64,000 nt of DNA from Kriegella aquimaris (GTDB lineage Bacteria; Bacteroidota; Bacteroidia; Flavobacteriales; Flavobacteriaceae). The notes under the pieces were generated by a model. That model was not told the origin of the DNA. It worked only from the letters and a program-made list of their open reading frames with translations, and ran no database searches. The position numbers were made by a program, and so were the translations under genes. This document shows, in pieces, positions 36,596-46,317 of the stretch (its first letter is position 1; the number at the start of each line of letters is the position of its first letter). The DNA is taken from positions 62,001 to 126,000 of the forward strand of contig NZ_FNGV01000013.1 of NCBI RefSeq assembly GCF_900103215.1, read 5' to 3'.

Positions 36596-37291
36596 ATGAC
36601 AATTAAAAAAATTCCGCTTTTAGCATTGATGGCAATCTGTGTAACGGTTTTTTCAAGTTGTAGCGAAGAAGTTACAGATTTTGGGTTTGATGGTCAAATC
36701 AGTGGAACAGTTCTCGATCAAAATGGAAACCCAGTAGCGGGTGACGCTTCAAATTCAGAGTTAACTGTATTTCTTTTAGGAGAAGAAGACCGGGTTCCTC
36801 TTGAACTAAGGGTTAATAATGATGGTACTTTTACCAATAATCAACTGTATCCTCAGTCGTATACCCTTACGATCACCGGACCTATTAACGCTCCCGCGCC
36901 ACAAAACGTAGATCTTACAGGTAGTGCTGTAAAAAATGATATTACGGTCACACCCTTTCTAGTTGTTGAACAGCCATCAGCTACTATCTCTGGAAGTGTA
37001 ATTTCAGTCAGTTATGTGGTAAGCCCCAGTGCAGGACATGCAGTAGACGAAATAAAAGTATTAGTCAGTAGCGTCAAAAAAGTTGGTGTAGATACCGGTA
37101 ACGGACCTAGATGGCAAACCCGAGAAGCGAATCCGGTGGATAATTCAGGAACAGCAACAATAACCCTTGATGCAGAGCTTTTGGCAGCAGCAGCGGTTGG
37201 CGGTAATGGCGCCTTAACTGTTCGGGTTGCCGCAAAATCTGATCAGACTACTGCTTGGAATTTAAGCCTTCCAATCATTGTTGATTTATAA
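36596..37291 (+). CDS. DUF3823-like/SusE-position surface lipoprotein
   Basis: About 231 residues from ATG 36596, which directly begins a lipoprotein signal (lipobox FSSC). An upstream ATG at 36566 would give an odd N-terminus. Two beta-sandwich parts follow; the first (GQISGTVLDQNGNPVAGD) resembles a carboxypeptidase-regulatory/DUF3823 domain. By position after SusCD it is probably an accessory glycan-binding protein. Substrate specificity cannot be read from sequence. Confidence 0.7.
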   Translation: MTIKKIPLLALMAICVTVFSSCSEEVTDFGFDGQISGTVLDQNGNPVAGDASNSELTVFLLGEEDRVPLELRVNNDGTFTNNQLYPQSYTLTITGPINAPAPQNVDLTGSAVKNDITVTPFLVVEQPSATISGSVISVSYVVSPSAGHAVDEIKVLVSSVKKVGVDTGNGPRWQTREANPVDNSGTATITLDAELLAAAAVGGNGALTVRVAAKSDQTTAWNLSLPIIVDL

Positions 37292-37312
37292 CCTTTATTT
37301 TCTTATCAAATA

Positions 37313-37354
37313 AAAACACACATAGTGAATAATACCTTAACGTGTTTTATTCAC
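37313..37354 (+). terminator. Inverted repeats after the SusCD-DUF3823 genes
   Basis: Two alternative stems occupy the same stretch: AAAACAC (37313-37319) with GTGTTTT (37342-37348), and GTGAATAA (37325-37332) with TTATTCAC (37347-37354). They share bases, so only one can form at a time. This may be a partial terminator between susCD and the downstream genes, giving lower expression of the latter. There is no strong U-tract. Confidence 0.4.
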
Positions 37355-37503
37355 ATAACTTTTGAGGTTCGCTATTTGAATAAAGAGTTCTATGAAAGAA
37401 TAAAAATCCTTCATATCCAGAACTAAAGTAGAATAATTTTAAAAGATCAAGGAGACACAAAAACGTAATCTATATTTCTTGATACCTAGTAAATAGTAAT
37501 TTT

Positions 37504-38031
37504 ATGAATAAAATAGTTTTATTATGTTTCAGCCTACTACTCATTGCGATTTTTCTTACCGAACAAAAAACTGGTATTGCAGAAATAGATAGTTCTGGTG
37601 ATTTAGCACTTGCCAACAAATCGCCAGAGGCTCAAATCCCCCTTATTAAACATGCCGATACCACTGTAATAGAGATGAAAACTGACGGTATCAAACTCGG
37701 TTATTCAATTACAGAAATACAAGCTAAAGCTGGTGATATTTTGCTCATTAGATATGTTAACAAAAGTGATATGAATCACAACATAGTATTAGTTAGAGAA
37801 GAAGCAGATATCCGCCCTGTAGGTATGGCGGCTCTTCAAGCAGATGCTGTGGCTAATGATTGGATACCCAAAAAAGAAATGCAACGCATCATCGCCCACA
37901 GTGATTTGGCTTATTCAGGAGAAACTATAGAATTCTCATTCAAAGTACCACCACCAGGCACCTATCCGTACATATGTACCTATTCTGCACACTGGACGCA
38001 AATGCAAGGTCGGTTAATATCAACAGAATGA
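37504..38031 (+). CDS. Azurin/plastocyanin-like type 1 copper protein
   Basis: A 175-residue exported protein with an N-terminal hydrophobic signal. The copper ligands are H92 (MNHNIV), C158, H163 and M167 (C-x4-H-x3-M), the full type 1 set of small blue copper proteins. It should carry single electrons in the periplasm or on the outer face. An electron carrier inside a glycan utilization locus, before an FG-GAP propeller and a dehydrogenase-like propeller protein, suggests an oxidative step in glycan breakdown. A general respiratory role is possible. Confidence 0.85.
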   Translation: MNKIVLLCFSLLLIAIFLTEQKTGIAEIDSSGDLALANKSPEAQIPLIKHADTTVIEMKTDGIKLGYSITEIQAKAGDILLIRYVNKSDMNHNIVLVREEADIRPVGMAALQADAVANDWIPKKEMQRIIAHSDLAYSGETIEFSFKVPPPGTYPYICTYSAHWTQMQGRLISTE

Positions 38032-38095
38032 AATTTTAATTGTGTCAATTTATTAAACCAACGACAAACAAAAATTTACAATAAAATTAATCCCT

Positions 38096-39400
38096 ATGAC
38101 TTTAAAATATAATATCACCCTAACAATAAGTAAGTATTTAAACTATACGGTTGTTTTACTACTGGTACCTATCATGTGTTCAACAGTTACTGTTTTTGCA
38201 CAAGGCAGTAAGAAAAAAATTGATTTCAGAACCCATATTATTGATGACTCCCTAATTGGAGGTGCATTTTCAAATACTGGCATGGCCGATTTCGACGGCG
38301 ATGGAAGACTGGACTATATCATGAGTTCACGTGGTACAAATAAAATATACATATACAAGTTTCATGAACCTGGTCATTGGTCTAAATATATCGTTGGCGA
38401 AAACCCACCTACAGATGCCGGTGGTACCGTACTTGATGTAAACGGTGACGGGCTGCCAGATTATGTTGTAGGCGCAGCTTGGTACCAGAACTCTGGAGAC
38501 TTAAACATCCCCTATGAGCGCATTATATTCGATGAAGAGATTGTGAAAGGTGGTATTCATGACCAAGTTGTATCTGACGTAAACGGAGATGGTCGTATGG
38601 ATGTAATAACAATGTCAGATAAAAATACGCTGCGTTGGTATGATATTCCAAACAACCCCAGAGATCCATGGGTTCGTCACGACATTGGAGCTCCTGTTCA
38701 TGGCGGCGTAGCACCTAAAGGATTTGGAGATCTAGATGGCGATGGTGATACTGATGTTGTCAGAACTGACGTTTGGTTTGAAAATGTAAATGGCAAAGGA
38801 ACCAAATGGAAGCAACATGATTTAGGGCCGTTTATGCCCCTTCCAGAAAATGAGCCGGGATTTGCTGCAAATGCAGCTAGATCATGGGTTGATGATATAA
38901 ATAAAGACGGACGTTTGGATGTTGTTCAGACTGTTGAAGAAATGCGAGGCGGAAGAATATGGTGGATGGAAAATCTTGGTGCTGACAAGAAAGGTATTAT
39001 TCAATGGTACCGACATGAAATTGCAGGTGCAGACCGCATAATGGGAGGTTTACACTCTCTCGGTGTAGCAGATTTCACAGGCGATGGAATACCAGATGTA
39101 ATTACCGCAGAGCAAGATTGGCAAAGAGCTCGCCCAGGTGCAAATGGCGAAGAGAACCCACGATATTTCCTATATGAAAATCTTGGAGTTGGCCCTTCTT
39201 GGTCCAATAATCCTAAAGTGGAGTGGAAAGAACATATTATTGCTGATGCAAATCTTGGCGGCCACGAAATTGTATTTGGAGATGTTACCGGAGATGGTAT
39301 GTTAGATATTATAGGAAAACCATGGAGCCCATCTGACAATAATGCGCTAGGTGGCAAAGCTTTTGTAATCTTCTTGGAGAACAAATCTGTACTTGATTAA
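38096..39400 (+). CDS. Secreted FG-GAP/VCBS repeat propeller protein
   Basis: A 434-residue protein with a signal peptide ending near TVFAQ. Seven calcium-binding-like repeats of the form D-x-x-x-DG-x-x-D are visible, including DFDGDGRLD, DVNGDGLPD, DVNGDGRMD, DLDGDGDTD, DINKDGRLD, DFTGDGIPD and DVTGDGMLD. This fits a seven-bladed integrin-like propeller. Catalytic residues are not obvious. Proteins of this kind in glycan loci are mostly uncharacterised and may be lyases, esterases or binding scaffolds. It lies between the copper protein and the DUF6797-like protein. Confidence 0.82.
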   Translation: MTLKYNITLTISKYLNYTVVLLLVPIMCSTVTVFAQGSKKKIDFRTHIIDDSLIGGAFSNTGMADFDGDGRLDYIMSSRGTNKIYIYKFHEPGHWSKYIVGENPPTDAGGTVLDVNGDGLPDYVVGAAWYQNSGDLNIPYERIIFDEEIVKGGIHDQVVSDVNGDGRMDVITMSDKNTLRWYDIPNNPRDPWVRHDIGAPVHGGVAPKGFGDLDGDGDTDVVRTDVWFENVNGKGTKWKQHDLGPFMPLPENEPGFAANAARSWVDDINKDGRLDVVQTVEEMRGGRIWWMENLGADKKGIIQWYRHEIAGADRIMGGLHSLGVADFTGDGIPDVITAEQDWQRARPGANGEENPRYFLYENLGVGPSWSNNPKVEWKEHIIADANLGGHEIVFGDVTGDGMLDIIGKPWSPSDNNALGGKAFVIFLENKSVLD

Positions 39401-39537
39401 TACTTGACAAATTCAATTCATTCAACTATTTACTAGTAGAATAAAGTCTCCCTACAACTTGTATTTTCCAATATATAATGGATGACCTTACCTTTTTATT
39501 GACAGAAGTAAAACATAAAAATAGCTGTTACAAAAAA

Positions 39538-42000
39538 ATGATTAAAGCAATCAAATCAATGAACATCACTCTAGAACATAAAATAAACTTACCAATACAG
39601 CTATTAATGTGCTCAGTATTTGCTTTGGCTGTGATTCTTAGCCCAGGTACTTCATTGCAAGCACAGGTTCAGCCCTCTCTTATACCTGATAATATGAATG
39701 CAATGGATCATGGTCCATTCGCTACCTCAACAATTGCATATGACCCAGTGACAACGAACAATATTGCAGTTCATAAAGGTATTGCTGTTAAAGTGGGTAA
39801 TAACTCTCAAGCAGTTATGGTTTTTGATACAGATTTACTACGCGTTTCAAGTGCTTGGACCGGCGGCTTTCTTTATTGGAATATGGACGAGCGGAATGGG
39901 CTTGAAGATTGGCCTACACCTAATGGTTTTACCCACTTTGAAACAGGTAAAGCAACAGGATGGTCTCTTGAAAAAGAATTTGATGATCCAAGAACATGGC
40001 CATACGGACCGATCAAAAAAGAAAGAGGCAACTATAATGGGCTATATGTTAATGATAAAGAAGTTCTTTTTTCATATTCTATTGGCGAAAGTGAAATTCT
40101 AGAAACACCAGGTTTTGAACAAATTGCAACCCATGATGTTTTTACCAGAACGTTTAAAGTGAGCCCTACTCAAAAAGAAGAAACACTGTCTTTACGTGTA
40201 CTTCAGGCACCTAGTGGGGCTTCGTTAGAAGTAGTACCCGTTGCTAATTCTAAAGGATATTTGAAAATAAAGGCAGGAAATAATACACGTGTTATCGGAT
40301 TTCAAGGAGCTGTCGGTGATGTAAAATGGAGGATAAAAAAGAGTCATCTTATCCTCGACCTTCCTAAGCTAACGCAACCCGTTCAATTCAAGCTTGCAAT
40401 CGGACCAATTACCTCAGGTGAGGAATCAGGTTACATGAAAAAATACCTTGAGCAAGCTTCTACCTTAAGAGACATATCCGAATTAAAAAAACCTGGACCA
40501 GACCAGTGGAAAACCTTACAAACAAAAGCGGTGATGGGCCAAGAAGACGGACCGTTTGCCGTAGATGAACTTACACTTCCAATACCTAATCCATGGAATT
40601 CATATTTACGATTAACCGATATCGATTTCTTCTCAGATGGTCGTGCTGTTGTTACTTCGATAAGCGGTGACGTATGGATCGTTGACGGGATTAAAGACAA
40701 TCTTGAAACCCTAAGTTGGCACCGTTATGCCACTGGTCTTTATCAACCTCTTGGAGTTAAAGTCGTAAAAGGTCAAGTGTATGTTACCGGACGTGACCAG
40801 ATCACGCGGTTACACGATTACAATGATGATGGTTTTGCTGATTACTATGAAAGTTTTAATAATGATTTAATGGCTTCCACCAATTTTCATGCGTTCACTA
40901 TGAATTTAGAAACGGACGCTCAGGGAAATTTCTACTTTGCTAAATCTACCCCTTGGCCTCCATACGTCCAAGGGGAAGGACTACCCAAGAACGAAGAATT
41001 GACACCACATCAGGGAGTGCTTTTTAAATTATCCCCTGATGGTGAAAATCTTGAAATAATCGCTAGTGGACTTCGCAATCCTAATGGATTAGATATAAAC
41101 ACTGATGGCGAAATGATTTATTCAGACAACGAAGGTAATTGGGTACCCACAAGTAAAGTCCATAGAATTAAAAAAGGAGGATTTCATGGCTTCATTCCAT
41201 CCGCCCATCAACCTGATAAACCCAAGTCATTTGTACCCCCAATTAGCTGGGTACCACATTATATGGACAACTCCCCAGCAAAACCAATGTTCATAACCAG
41301 TGACCAATGGCCCAAAGAACTTCAAGACGACTTGATATTGGCTTCCTATGGAAGGGCTAATCTTTCTTTAATCTTGAAAGAAGAAGTGGACGGTGTATGG
41401 CAAGGTGCACACCTATCTCTTCCATACATATTTAAATCAGGACTTGAACGAGGACGGTTTCATGCAGATGGTAACCTTTATGTGACAGGTATGACCAGTT
41501 GGCAATGCATAGGAGAGGATTGGGGTTCTTTTCATCGAATGCGATATACAGGAAAGCCTTTAAATATACCCGTTGCAATTAACACAAAAGCTGGTGGAAT
41601 TGAATTACGATTCAGTCAAACTCTCGACCCCAAAATAGCTGTAAATAAGGAAAATTATGCTTTGAAAAAATGGACATATCCATGGACAAGGCAGTACGGT
41701 ACGCGTGGAAAACTCTATTCAGTAGACAAGCCAGGTGTTACGAAACCTGACCTGGTACAAGTTAGATCGATTCGGTTATCAAAAGATCGGAAATCAGTAT
41801 TTCTTGAAATACCTGAATTAAAACCCGGCAAGATATCCACATCTATTGGAGTACTAGAAGAATTACCAGAAATGATTGAAGCCTCACTAGGGTTGGTTAT
41901 ATCAATAAATTACCAGATTTCTGCAGATGATGGTGTCGAGTTGAATCAATTTATTCATAAAACAATCCATAGGGTTCCGACTGAAGAGTTTAAAAAATAA
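39538..42000 (+). CDS. Large DUF6797-like/PQQ-dehydrogenase-type propeller protein
   Basis: About 820 residues from ATG 39538; ATG 39559 is also possible, and an upstream ATG at 39478 adds residues before the signal peptide. The N-terminal part (FDTDLLRVSSAWTGGFLYW, FDDPRTWPYGPIKKERGNYNG) matches what I know of DUF6797 proteins. A central propeller (LTDIDFFSDGRAVVTSISGDVWIVDG, ASGLRNPNGLDINTDGEMIYSDNEGNWVPTSKVHRIKKGGFHG) resembles soluble glucose/sorbosone dehydrogenase-like folds of planctomycetes and Bacteroidota. No haem CXXCH motif was found, unlike many relatives that carry cytochrome domains. A role in oxidising a sugar, with the azurin-like protein as electron acceptor, is a hypothesis. 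Confidence 0.68.
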   Translation: MIKAIKSMNITLEHKINLPIQLLMCSVFALAVILSPGTSLQAQVQPSLIPDNMNAMDHGPFATSTIAYDPVTTNNIAVHKGIAVKVGNNSQAVMVFDTDLLRVSSAWTGGFLYWNMDERNGLEDWPTPNGFTHFETGKATGWSLEKEFDDPRTWPYGPIKKERGNYNGLYVNDKEVLFSYSIGESEILETPGFEQIATHDVFTRTFKVSPTQKEETLSLRVLQAPSGASLEVVPVANSKGYLKIKAGNNTRVIGFQGAVGDVKWRIKKSHLILDLPKLTQPVQFKLAIGPITSGEESGYMKKYLEQASTLRDISELKKPGPDQWKTLQTKAVMGQEDGPFAVDELTLPIPNPWNSYLRLTDIDFFSDGRAVVTSISGDVWIVDGIKDNLETLSWHRYATGLYQPLGVKVVKGQVYVTGRDQITRLHDYNDDGFADYYESFNNDLMASTNFHAFTMNLETDAQGNFYFAKSTPWPPYVQGEGLPKNEELTPHQGVLFKLSPDGENLEIIASGLRNPNGLDINTDGEMIYSDNEGNWVPTSKVHRIKKGGFHGFIPSAHQPDKPKSFVPPISWVPHYMDNSPAKPMFITSDQWPKELQDDLILASYGRANLSLILKEEVDGVWQGAHLSLPYIFKSGLERGRFHADGNLYVTGMTSWQCIGEDWGSFHRMRYTGKPLNIPVAINTKAGGIELRFSQTLDPKIAVNKENYALKKWTYPWTRQYGTRGKLYSVDKPGVTKPDLVQVRSIRLSKDRKSVFLEIPELKPGKISTSIGVLEELPEMIEASLGLVISINYQISADDGVELNQFIHKTIHRVPTEEFKK

Positions 42001-42035
42001 GTTAAGCCCGTATATTTTAGCAACACAATAAAACT

Positions 42036-44021
42036 ATGAATATGAATAAGTTAACACTACCAATAGTATTAGCACTAGTAATTCAAGCAGATTTTTTGTT
42101 CGCTCAATCTAATGTTTCAATTGATGGAGAATTAAAAAAATGGCATCCAATCGTTATTACGTTTGACGGTCCAGAGGTAAGTGAAATAGATGCTTACAAT
42201 CCATTTTTGGGTTATAGATTGAACGTTACATTCCGTCATGAAAGTGGGGAGTCAGCATATGTCGTACCGGGCTATTTTGCTGCCGATGGAAATGCAGCTG
42301 AATCAAGTGCAATCTCTGGGAATAAGTGGCGTGTTCACTTTACACCTGACAGAACTGGGTCTTGGACTTATATAGCTTCTTTTCGCATGGGAGAGGATAT
42401 TTCAGTGAATTTGAGCAACACGGCCGGTAAATCAGTAGCTTTTGATGGTGCGACAGATACAATACATATTGCTGCAACAGATAAAAGCGGGAGGGACCAC
42501 CGTGGCAAGGGCATACTTCGATATGTTGGTGAAAATTATCTCCGTTTTGAAAATGGAGAATGGTTCATGAAAGGTGGTGCGGATGCTCCTGAAACGCTGC
42601 TTGCGTACGCAGATTTTGACGGTACCTACTCTCAAACGAAACCTTCCACTCATTCCTATGGTGATGAACTTTTGTGGGGTAGTACGCAACACAAAGATCG
42701 TCGTGGTGCTTTTCCCATTAAAAATTATACCGCTCATATTAAGGACTGGAATGAAGGGGATCCCGTTTGGCAAGGTGATAAAGGCAAGGGTCTAATTGGT
42801 GGATTGAATTATCTTTCGGAAAAAGGGATGAATGCTTTTTCATTCCTAACAATGTCGGCAGGCGGAGATGGTAAGAATGTCTGGCCATGGATAAATCACA
42901 AAGAGCTTTCCCGATATGATGTTTCGAAATTGGCGCAATGGGAAATTATCTTTTCTCACGCCGATCAAAAGGGTTTGTTTTTACATTTTAAAACCCATGA
43001 AACGGAAAATGATCAGTTGTTAGACGGTGGCTACCTCGGGTCTAATCGCAAATTGTATTATCGGGAACTAGTGGCTCGTTTTGGACATCATCATGCCCTC
43101 AACTGGAATCTTGCTGAAGAACATGACCTGTTCCAAGAGCTAAAAGATACTGAGATGGATATCGCAAAAGCAGATGCCAAGTACATCCATTCAATTGACC
43201 CTTATCACCATCCAGTGGTCATTCATAGTTACCCCAATCGCTATAGTGAGGTATACGGTCCATTAGAGGGATTTGAGTATATAGAAGGTGCATCTGTACA
43301 AACAAGCAATATGCGCCCTTGGAATAATTTTGAAAATGTTCAACTCTTGGTGGAAAATGCAAGCAAAGCGGGTAGAAAATGGGTTGTTTCACTTGACGAA
43401 CCCGGCAGTGCTGGATTAGGTGCGAGTACCGATGATTGGGATGATAATTATAATCAAGACGATGCACGAGCTGTCTATTGGGGAACCATTGCGGCCGGGG
43501 GTGCCGGAATCGAGTGGTATTTCGGATATAGAGAAGAGCAGAATGATATTGTTGCCGAAGAATGGCGAAGTAGGGATGCCTTATACGATTATACCAGAAA
43601 TGCAATGGATTTTTATAAAGGAAACAAAATTCCTTTTTGGAGAATGCAGAATGCAAACAAGCTAACGCGCAGTGAAAAAGACTTTGTCTTTGCTGCACCT
43701 GGTGAGGTTTATGTGATATATCTTCCTGATGGAGGCGCGGCAACCCTTGATCTAAAGGATAGTAAAGATACTTATACTGTGCATTGGTACAACCCACGCA
43801 CAGGTGGAGAATTGCAAAGGGGAAGAGTTCAGAAAAAATTACCTGTTACATATTCAAGAAAGCCTGCAAGCGTACTTTCGGCAGTACCAAACGTAAAATC
43901 TCCTGTAGCTCAGCAAGGACGCGTTGTTAAGGTAAGCGGTCCAAGCAATGTTTCACTTGGTATACCGCCTGTAGAAGCTGAAGAAAGAGATGATTGGGTC
44001 ATATTAGTTAAAAAACAGTAA
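42036..44021 (+). CDS. DUF5060-domain glycoside hydrolase-like protein
   Basis: A 661-residue exported protein with a signal peptide ending at FLFAQ. An N-terminal beta-sandwich (KKWHPIVITFDGPEVSE, NPFLGYRLNVTF, YVVPGYFAADGNAAES) is the DUF5060 signature. A TIM-barrel-like region follows, with NWNLAEEHD (candidate acid/base Glu) and WVVSLDEPG (candidate nucleophile Glu). The C-terminal part (VYVIYLPDGGAATLDLKDSKDTYTVHWYNPRTGG) is the small beta domain that follows many DUF4038/DUF5060 proteins. It is the last gene of the locus. A truncated paralogue is found just downstream on the other strand. Confidence 0.82.
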   Translation: MNMNKLTLPIVLALVIQADFLFAQSNVSIDGELKKWHPIVITFDGPEVSEIDAYNPFLGYRLNVTFRHESGESAYVVPGYFAADGNAAESSAISGNKWRVHFTPDRTGSWTYIASFRMGEDISVNLSNTAGKSVAFDGATDTIHIAATDKSGRDHRGKGILRYVGENYLRFENGEWFMKGGADAPETLLAYADFDGTYSQTKPSTHSYGDELLWGSTQHKDRRGAFPIKNYTAHIKDWNEGDPVWQGDKGKGLIGGLNYLSEKGMNAFSFLTMSAGGDGKNVWPWINHKELSRYDVSKLAQWEIIFSHADQKGLFLHFKTHETENDQLLDGGYLGSNRKLYYRELVARFGHHHALNWNLAEEHDLFQELKDTEMDIAKADAKYIHSIDPYHHPVVIHSYPNRYSEVYGPLEGFEYIEGASVQTSNMRPWNNFENVQLLVENASKAGRKWVVSLDEPGSAGLGASTDDWDDNYNQDDARAVYWGTIAAGGAGIEWYFGYREEQNDIVAEEWRSRDALYDYTRNAMDFYKGNKIPFWRMQNANKLTRSEKDFVFAAPGEVYVIYLPDGGAATLDLKDSKDTYTVHWYNPRTGGELQRGRVQKKLPVTYSRKPASVLSAVPNVKSPVAQQGRVVKVSGPSNVSLGIPPVEAEERDDWVILVKKQ

Positions 44022-44104
44022 AAGATGAGTGTTTATTGACGCTAAAAAATAATAGGAAGCATATCTAAAAGACCTAATTAAAAAATTAAGTTGAGTTAGT
44101 TTGA

Positions 44105-44168
44105 AAATCCGTAATTCTAGGTAAATAAGAAGTCTCATCATATTCTTATTTTGCTTAATTACGGATTT
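44105..44168. terminator. Long bipartite hairpin between convergent units
   Basis: The outer stem AAATCCGTAATT (44105-44116) pairs perfectly with AATTACGGATTT (44157-44168). Inside it, AAATAAGAA (44123-44131) pairs perfectly with TTCTTATTT (44143-44151). It follows the DUF5060 gene and faces the opposite-strand pseudogene, so a two-way terminator is most likely. The size and two-part build are more than a usual terminator, so a mobile-element end is an alternative. Confidence 0.6.
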
Positions 44169-44233
44169 CCTATGTTTTCCGTTGTCAAAATTTTGGATAA
44201 GGGTAATTCATGATGCTTTTCAATCATTATTTG

Positions 44234-44619
44234 TTATAGGAATAATGATTCTGCCGCATTTCCATCAGCGCAAAATACCCAGGTAATGTGTAGGTAGGCA
44301 CACCAGATTTGTGCATGAAGGTTACCTCATAACGATAGTCGGTAAACGGATTAAGATCAGTCCCCTTTTCTTGAGCGAAGGGTTCGGCAATATCAAGAAT
44401 GATTTTATGTCATTTTTGCAGTTCACCCGAGACTATCACTTGCCCATCACCTTCACTATTTTGATCAGTATTGGATTGTTTTGAGTTGTTAGTACAAGTC
44501 AATAACGTACCTGCACAGACAGAAGTAAACAGAAAATTTATACACTGTTGATGCCGATACTTGATTTCGTAATATATCTTATTTAAGTTTTGCTGATTGT
44601 TCAAATAATTTAAAATCAA
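44234..44619 (-). pseudogene. Relic of a DUF5060-domain gene (nonsense and frameshift)
   Basis: The open part (44410-44619) encodes a lipoprotein-like N-terminus ending VIVSGELQK. The stop at 44410-44412 is TGA where the intact gene at 42036 has the Trp of KKWHPIV. In the same frame beyond the stop come HKIILDIAEP, NPFTDYRYEVTF and TYTLPGYF, clear counterparts of the DUF5060 domain. A one-base shift then restores ADGNAAES, matching the intact protein, and a stop follows at about 44234. It is therefore a truncated, frameshifted DUF5060 gene. The catalytic part is gone. Confidence 0.85.
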
Positions 44620-44755
44620 CTATTAATTTAAGCATTCCCGGTAGGACCCATTGTTGTATAATATTCAGCTTTTCAGACTAATGGAGGATCTCTAGAATTG
44701 CTCTTCTATTCCATATTTTCATGATAAAAGGTGCCAATCAGTTTCATTGACCGAC

Positions 44756-45721
44756 CTATTTTATTGCTTTAAATGGATTCTTCAGTCGTGATTCTATAAA
44801 TTTGGATGTTTGCTTATGAGAGCCTTTTTTGTAAAAACCAAAAACACAAACAGCATCGGTACCTGTATATGCCCTTTTGTCTTCATCTCTTCCAAAACTA
44901 AAAATTACCATATTCAGTCCTTGTCTCCAACCTTCGTCACCGGCCGTTTCAGGACCAACGTTTTTAACTCCTGCATAAAAAACTTGTTTGTCTTTTGGGT
45001 CACTATCCGCCAAGTAAAAGAATGGGGAAGGAAATTTATTTCCGAGTTCCGGTTCGAGGTACCCCAACCCTCCGGTCTTCAATTCTCTATGAACACCGTC
45101 TTTTAAAACGTAGTAGTCTTTGGCAATAACAGCTTCTTGTTCCCCTCCTACAGGTCCTTCATAAAGAAATGCATACTTATCATCGGCCTTTATTATTTTG
45201 ATTGCACAATGCGAAGGAAAGAAGTGATACTCTAATTCATAGGTTTCGTTAGAACTTCTCATAATCAGATGATCACCTTCTAGTTTACCTTTGAATTGAA
45301 CATCTCGACCATTCTCGTCAACCCATCTCGATGTGGAGTTGCTTTCTCTTTGAGGATGATTAAAATTGCCTTCTCCGAAATTAGGCCAGCCACGGTATTC
45401 ATGTTTTCCACCTTCACTTGAAGATTTATTATATCCCCTATCTGCATCGTTGCCAATCCAGTCGTTTCCTGCAAGATCAAAAGCACTGTTAAACCCTGAT
45501 TTTCCATCGGTTTCTCCATTTTCGAAATACCATGTTCCTCCAGCAGCAGCAATCTTCCAGCACATATTGTCAAAATGTTCAACTTTAGTTACTACCACTT
45601 TATCAGGATATGGAGAATATCCCATTCCTGCAATAGGTTCACTTATACTCTGATTTTGTGCAATTAGCAACTGAAAACTTAGTATTATCAAACTAAGCGT
45701 TGAGATAAGTAACTTTATCAT
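44756..45721 (-). CDS. Secreted protein of unknown family
   Basis: About 321 residues from ATG 45721, which starts a clear signal peptide (cleavage near LLIAQN); an upstream start adds 13 residues before it. The mature part is beta-rich, with many Trp/Gly/Asn residues (GGTWYFENGETDGKSGFNSAFDLAGNDWIGNDADRGYN; YEGPVGGEQEAV). This fits a concanavalin-like or aldose-epimerase-like sandwich, but I do not recognise the family. It may be a glycan hydrolase or lyase accessory, given its location. It has 95 bases with no gene on the pseudogene side. Confidence 0.6.
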   Translation of the reverse strand: MIKLLISTLSLIILSFQLLIAQNQSISEPIAGMGYSPYPDKVVVTKVEHFDNMCWKIAAAGGTWYFENGETDGKSGFNSAFDLAGNDWIGNDADRGYNKSSSEGGKHEYRGWPNFGEGNFNHPQRESNSTSRWVDENGRDVQFKGKLEGDHLIMRSSNETYELEYHFFPSHCAIKIIKADDKYAFLYEGPVGGEQEAVIAKDYYVLKDGVHRELKTGGLGYLEPELGNKFPSPFFYLADSDPKDKQVFYAGVKNVGPETAGDEGWRQGLNMVIFSFGRDEDKRAYTGTDAVCVFGFYKKGSHKQTSKFIESRLKNPFKAIK

Positions 45722-46317
45722 AACAGTATCGATATTTTTTGTTTTTGTATTAAAAAACAAATAAATACAAGAATAACGAAAATAAACGTAAATAGAAACT
45801 GATTTTTATACAAGTTGCACTACGAATTACTCTAACTTGATATAAATTATTCTTGAGCTAATATTGTAGTCTTTTATAATGACTCTAACCTAAAATTATT
45901 TCCAACAGAATAGCATTGCAGCAATATAAAAATGATCATCATCAACTTATATAGATTTCAGTTTCGCCGATGGATAGGTATAACATCTGTGGGGAAAAAT
46001 TGGCTAAATTTTGAATTTTTGCTTGCTTTTAACCAAGTACTTTCATCCAATAAACCATCTAGTACAATGCTATCAGTTTTTGAATAAAAATTTGGGGAGG
46101 ATCACTATTTTCAAAAATTGAACTGACATTTTGAAAAAGTTGCAGTACTGGTTATTAATCTATATACAATTAATACGAAAAACCACATATAATAAATTAA
46201 TGCAATTTGTCAGTTGGCGTAATAATTGAAAAAATATAAAAATTTCTGTTTAATACTGATTTATGGTATTACGATTTGGGTGATTTGTTAGCGAAGCTTT
46301 TAAATAGTAAAAACGAA
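45722..46317. other. About 600-base AT-rich spacer
   Basis: No credible gene, repeat or hairpin was seen. It would contain the promoter of the minus-strand gene ending at 44756. Confidence 0.4.

Noticed and set aside
43219-43797. 192-codon frame on the minus strand inside the DUF5060 gene
   Set aside because: It is antisense to a well-supported gene and has His/Tyr/Pro-rich, non-family composition. It is a shadow frame.
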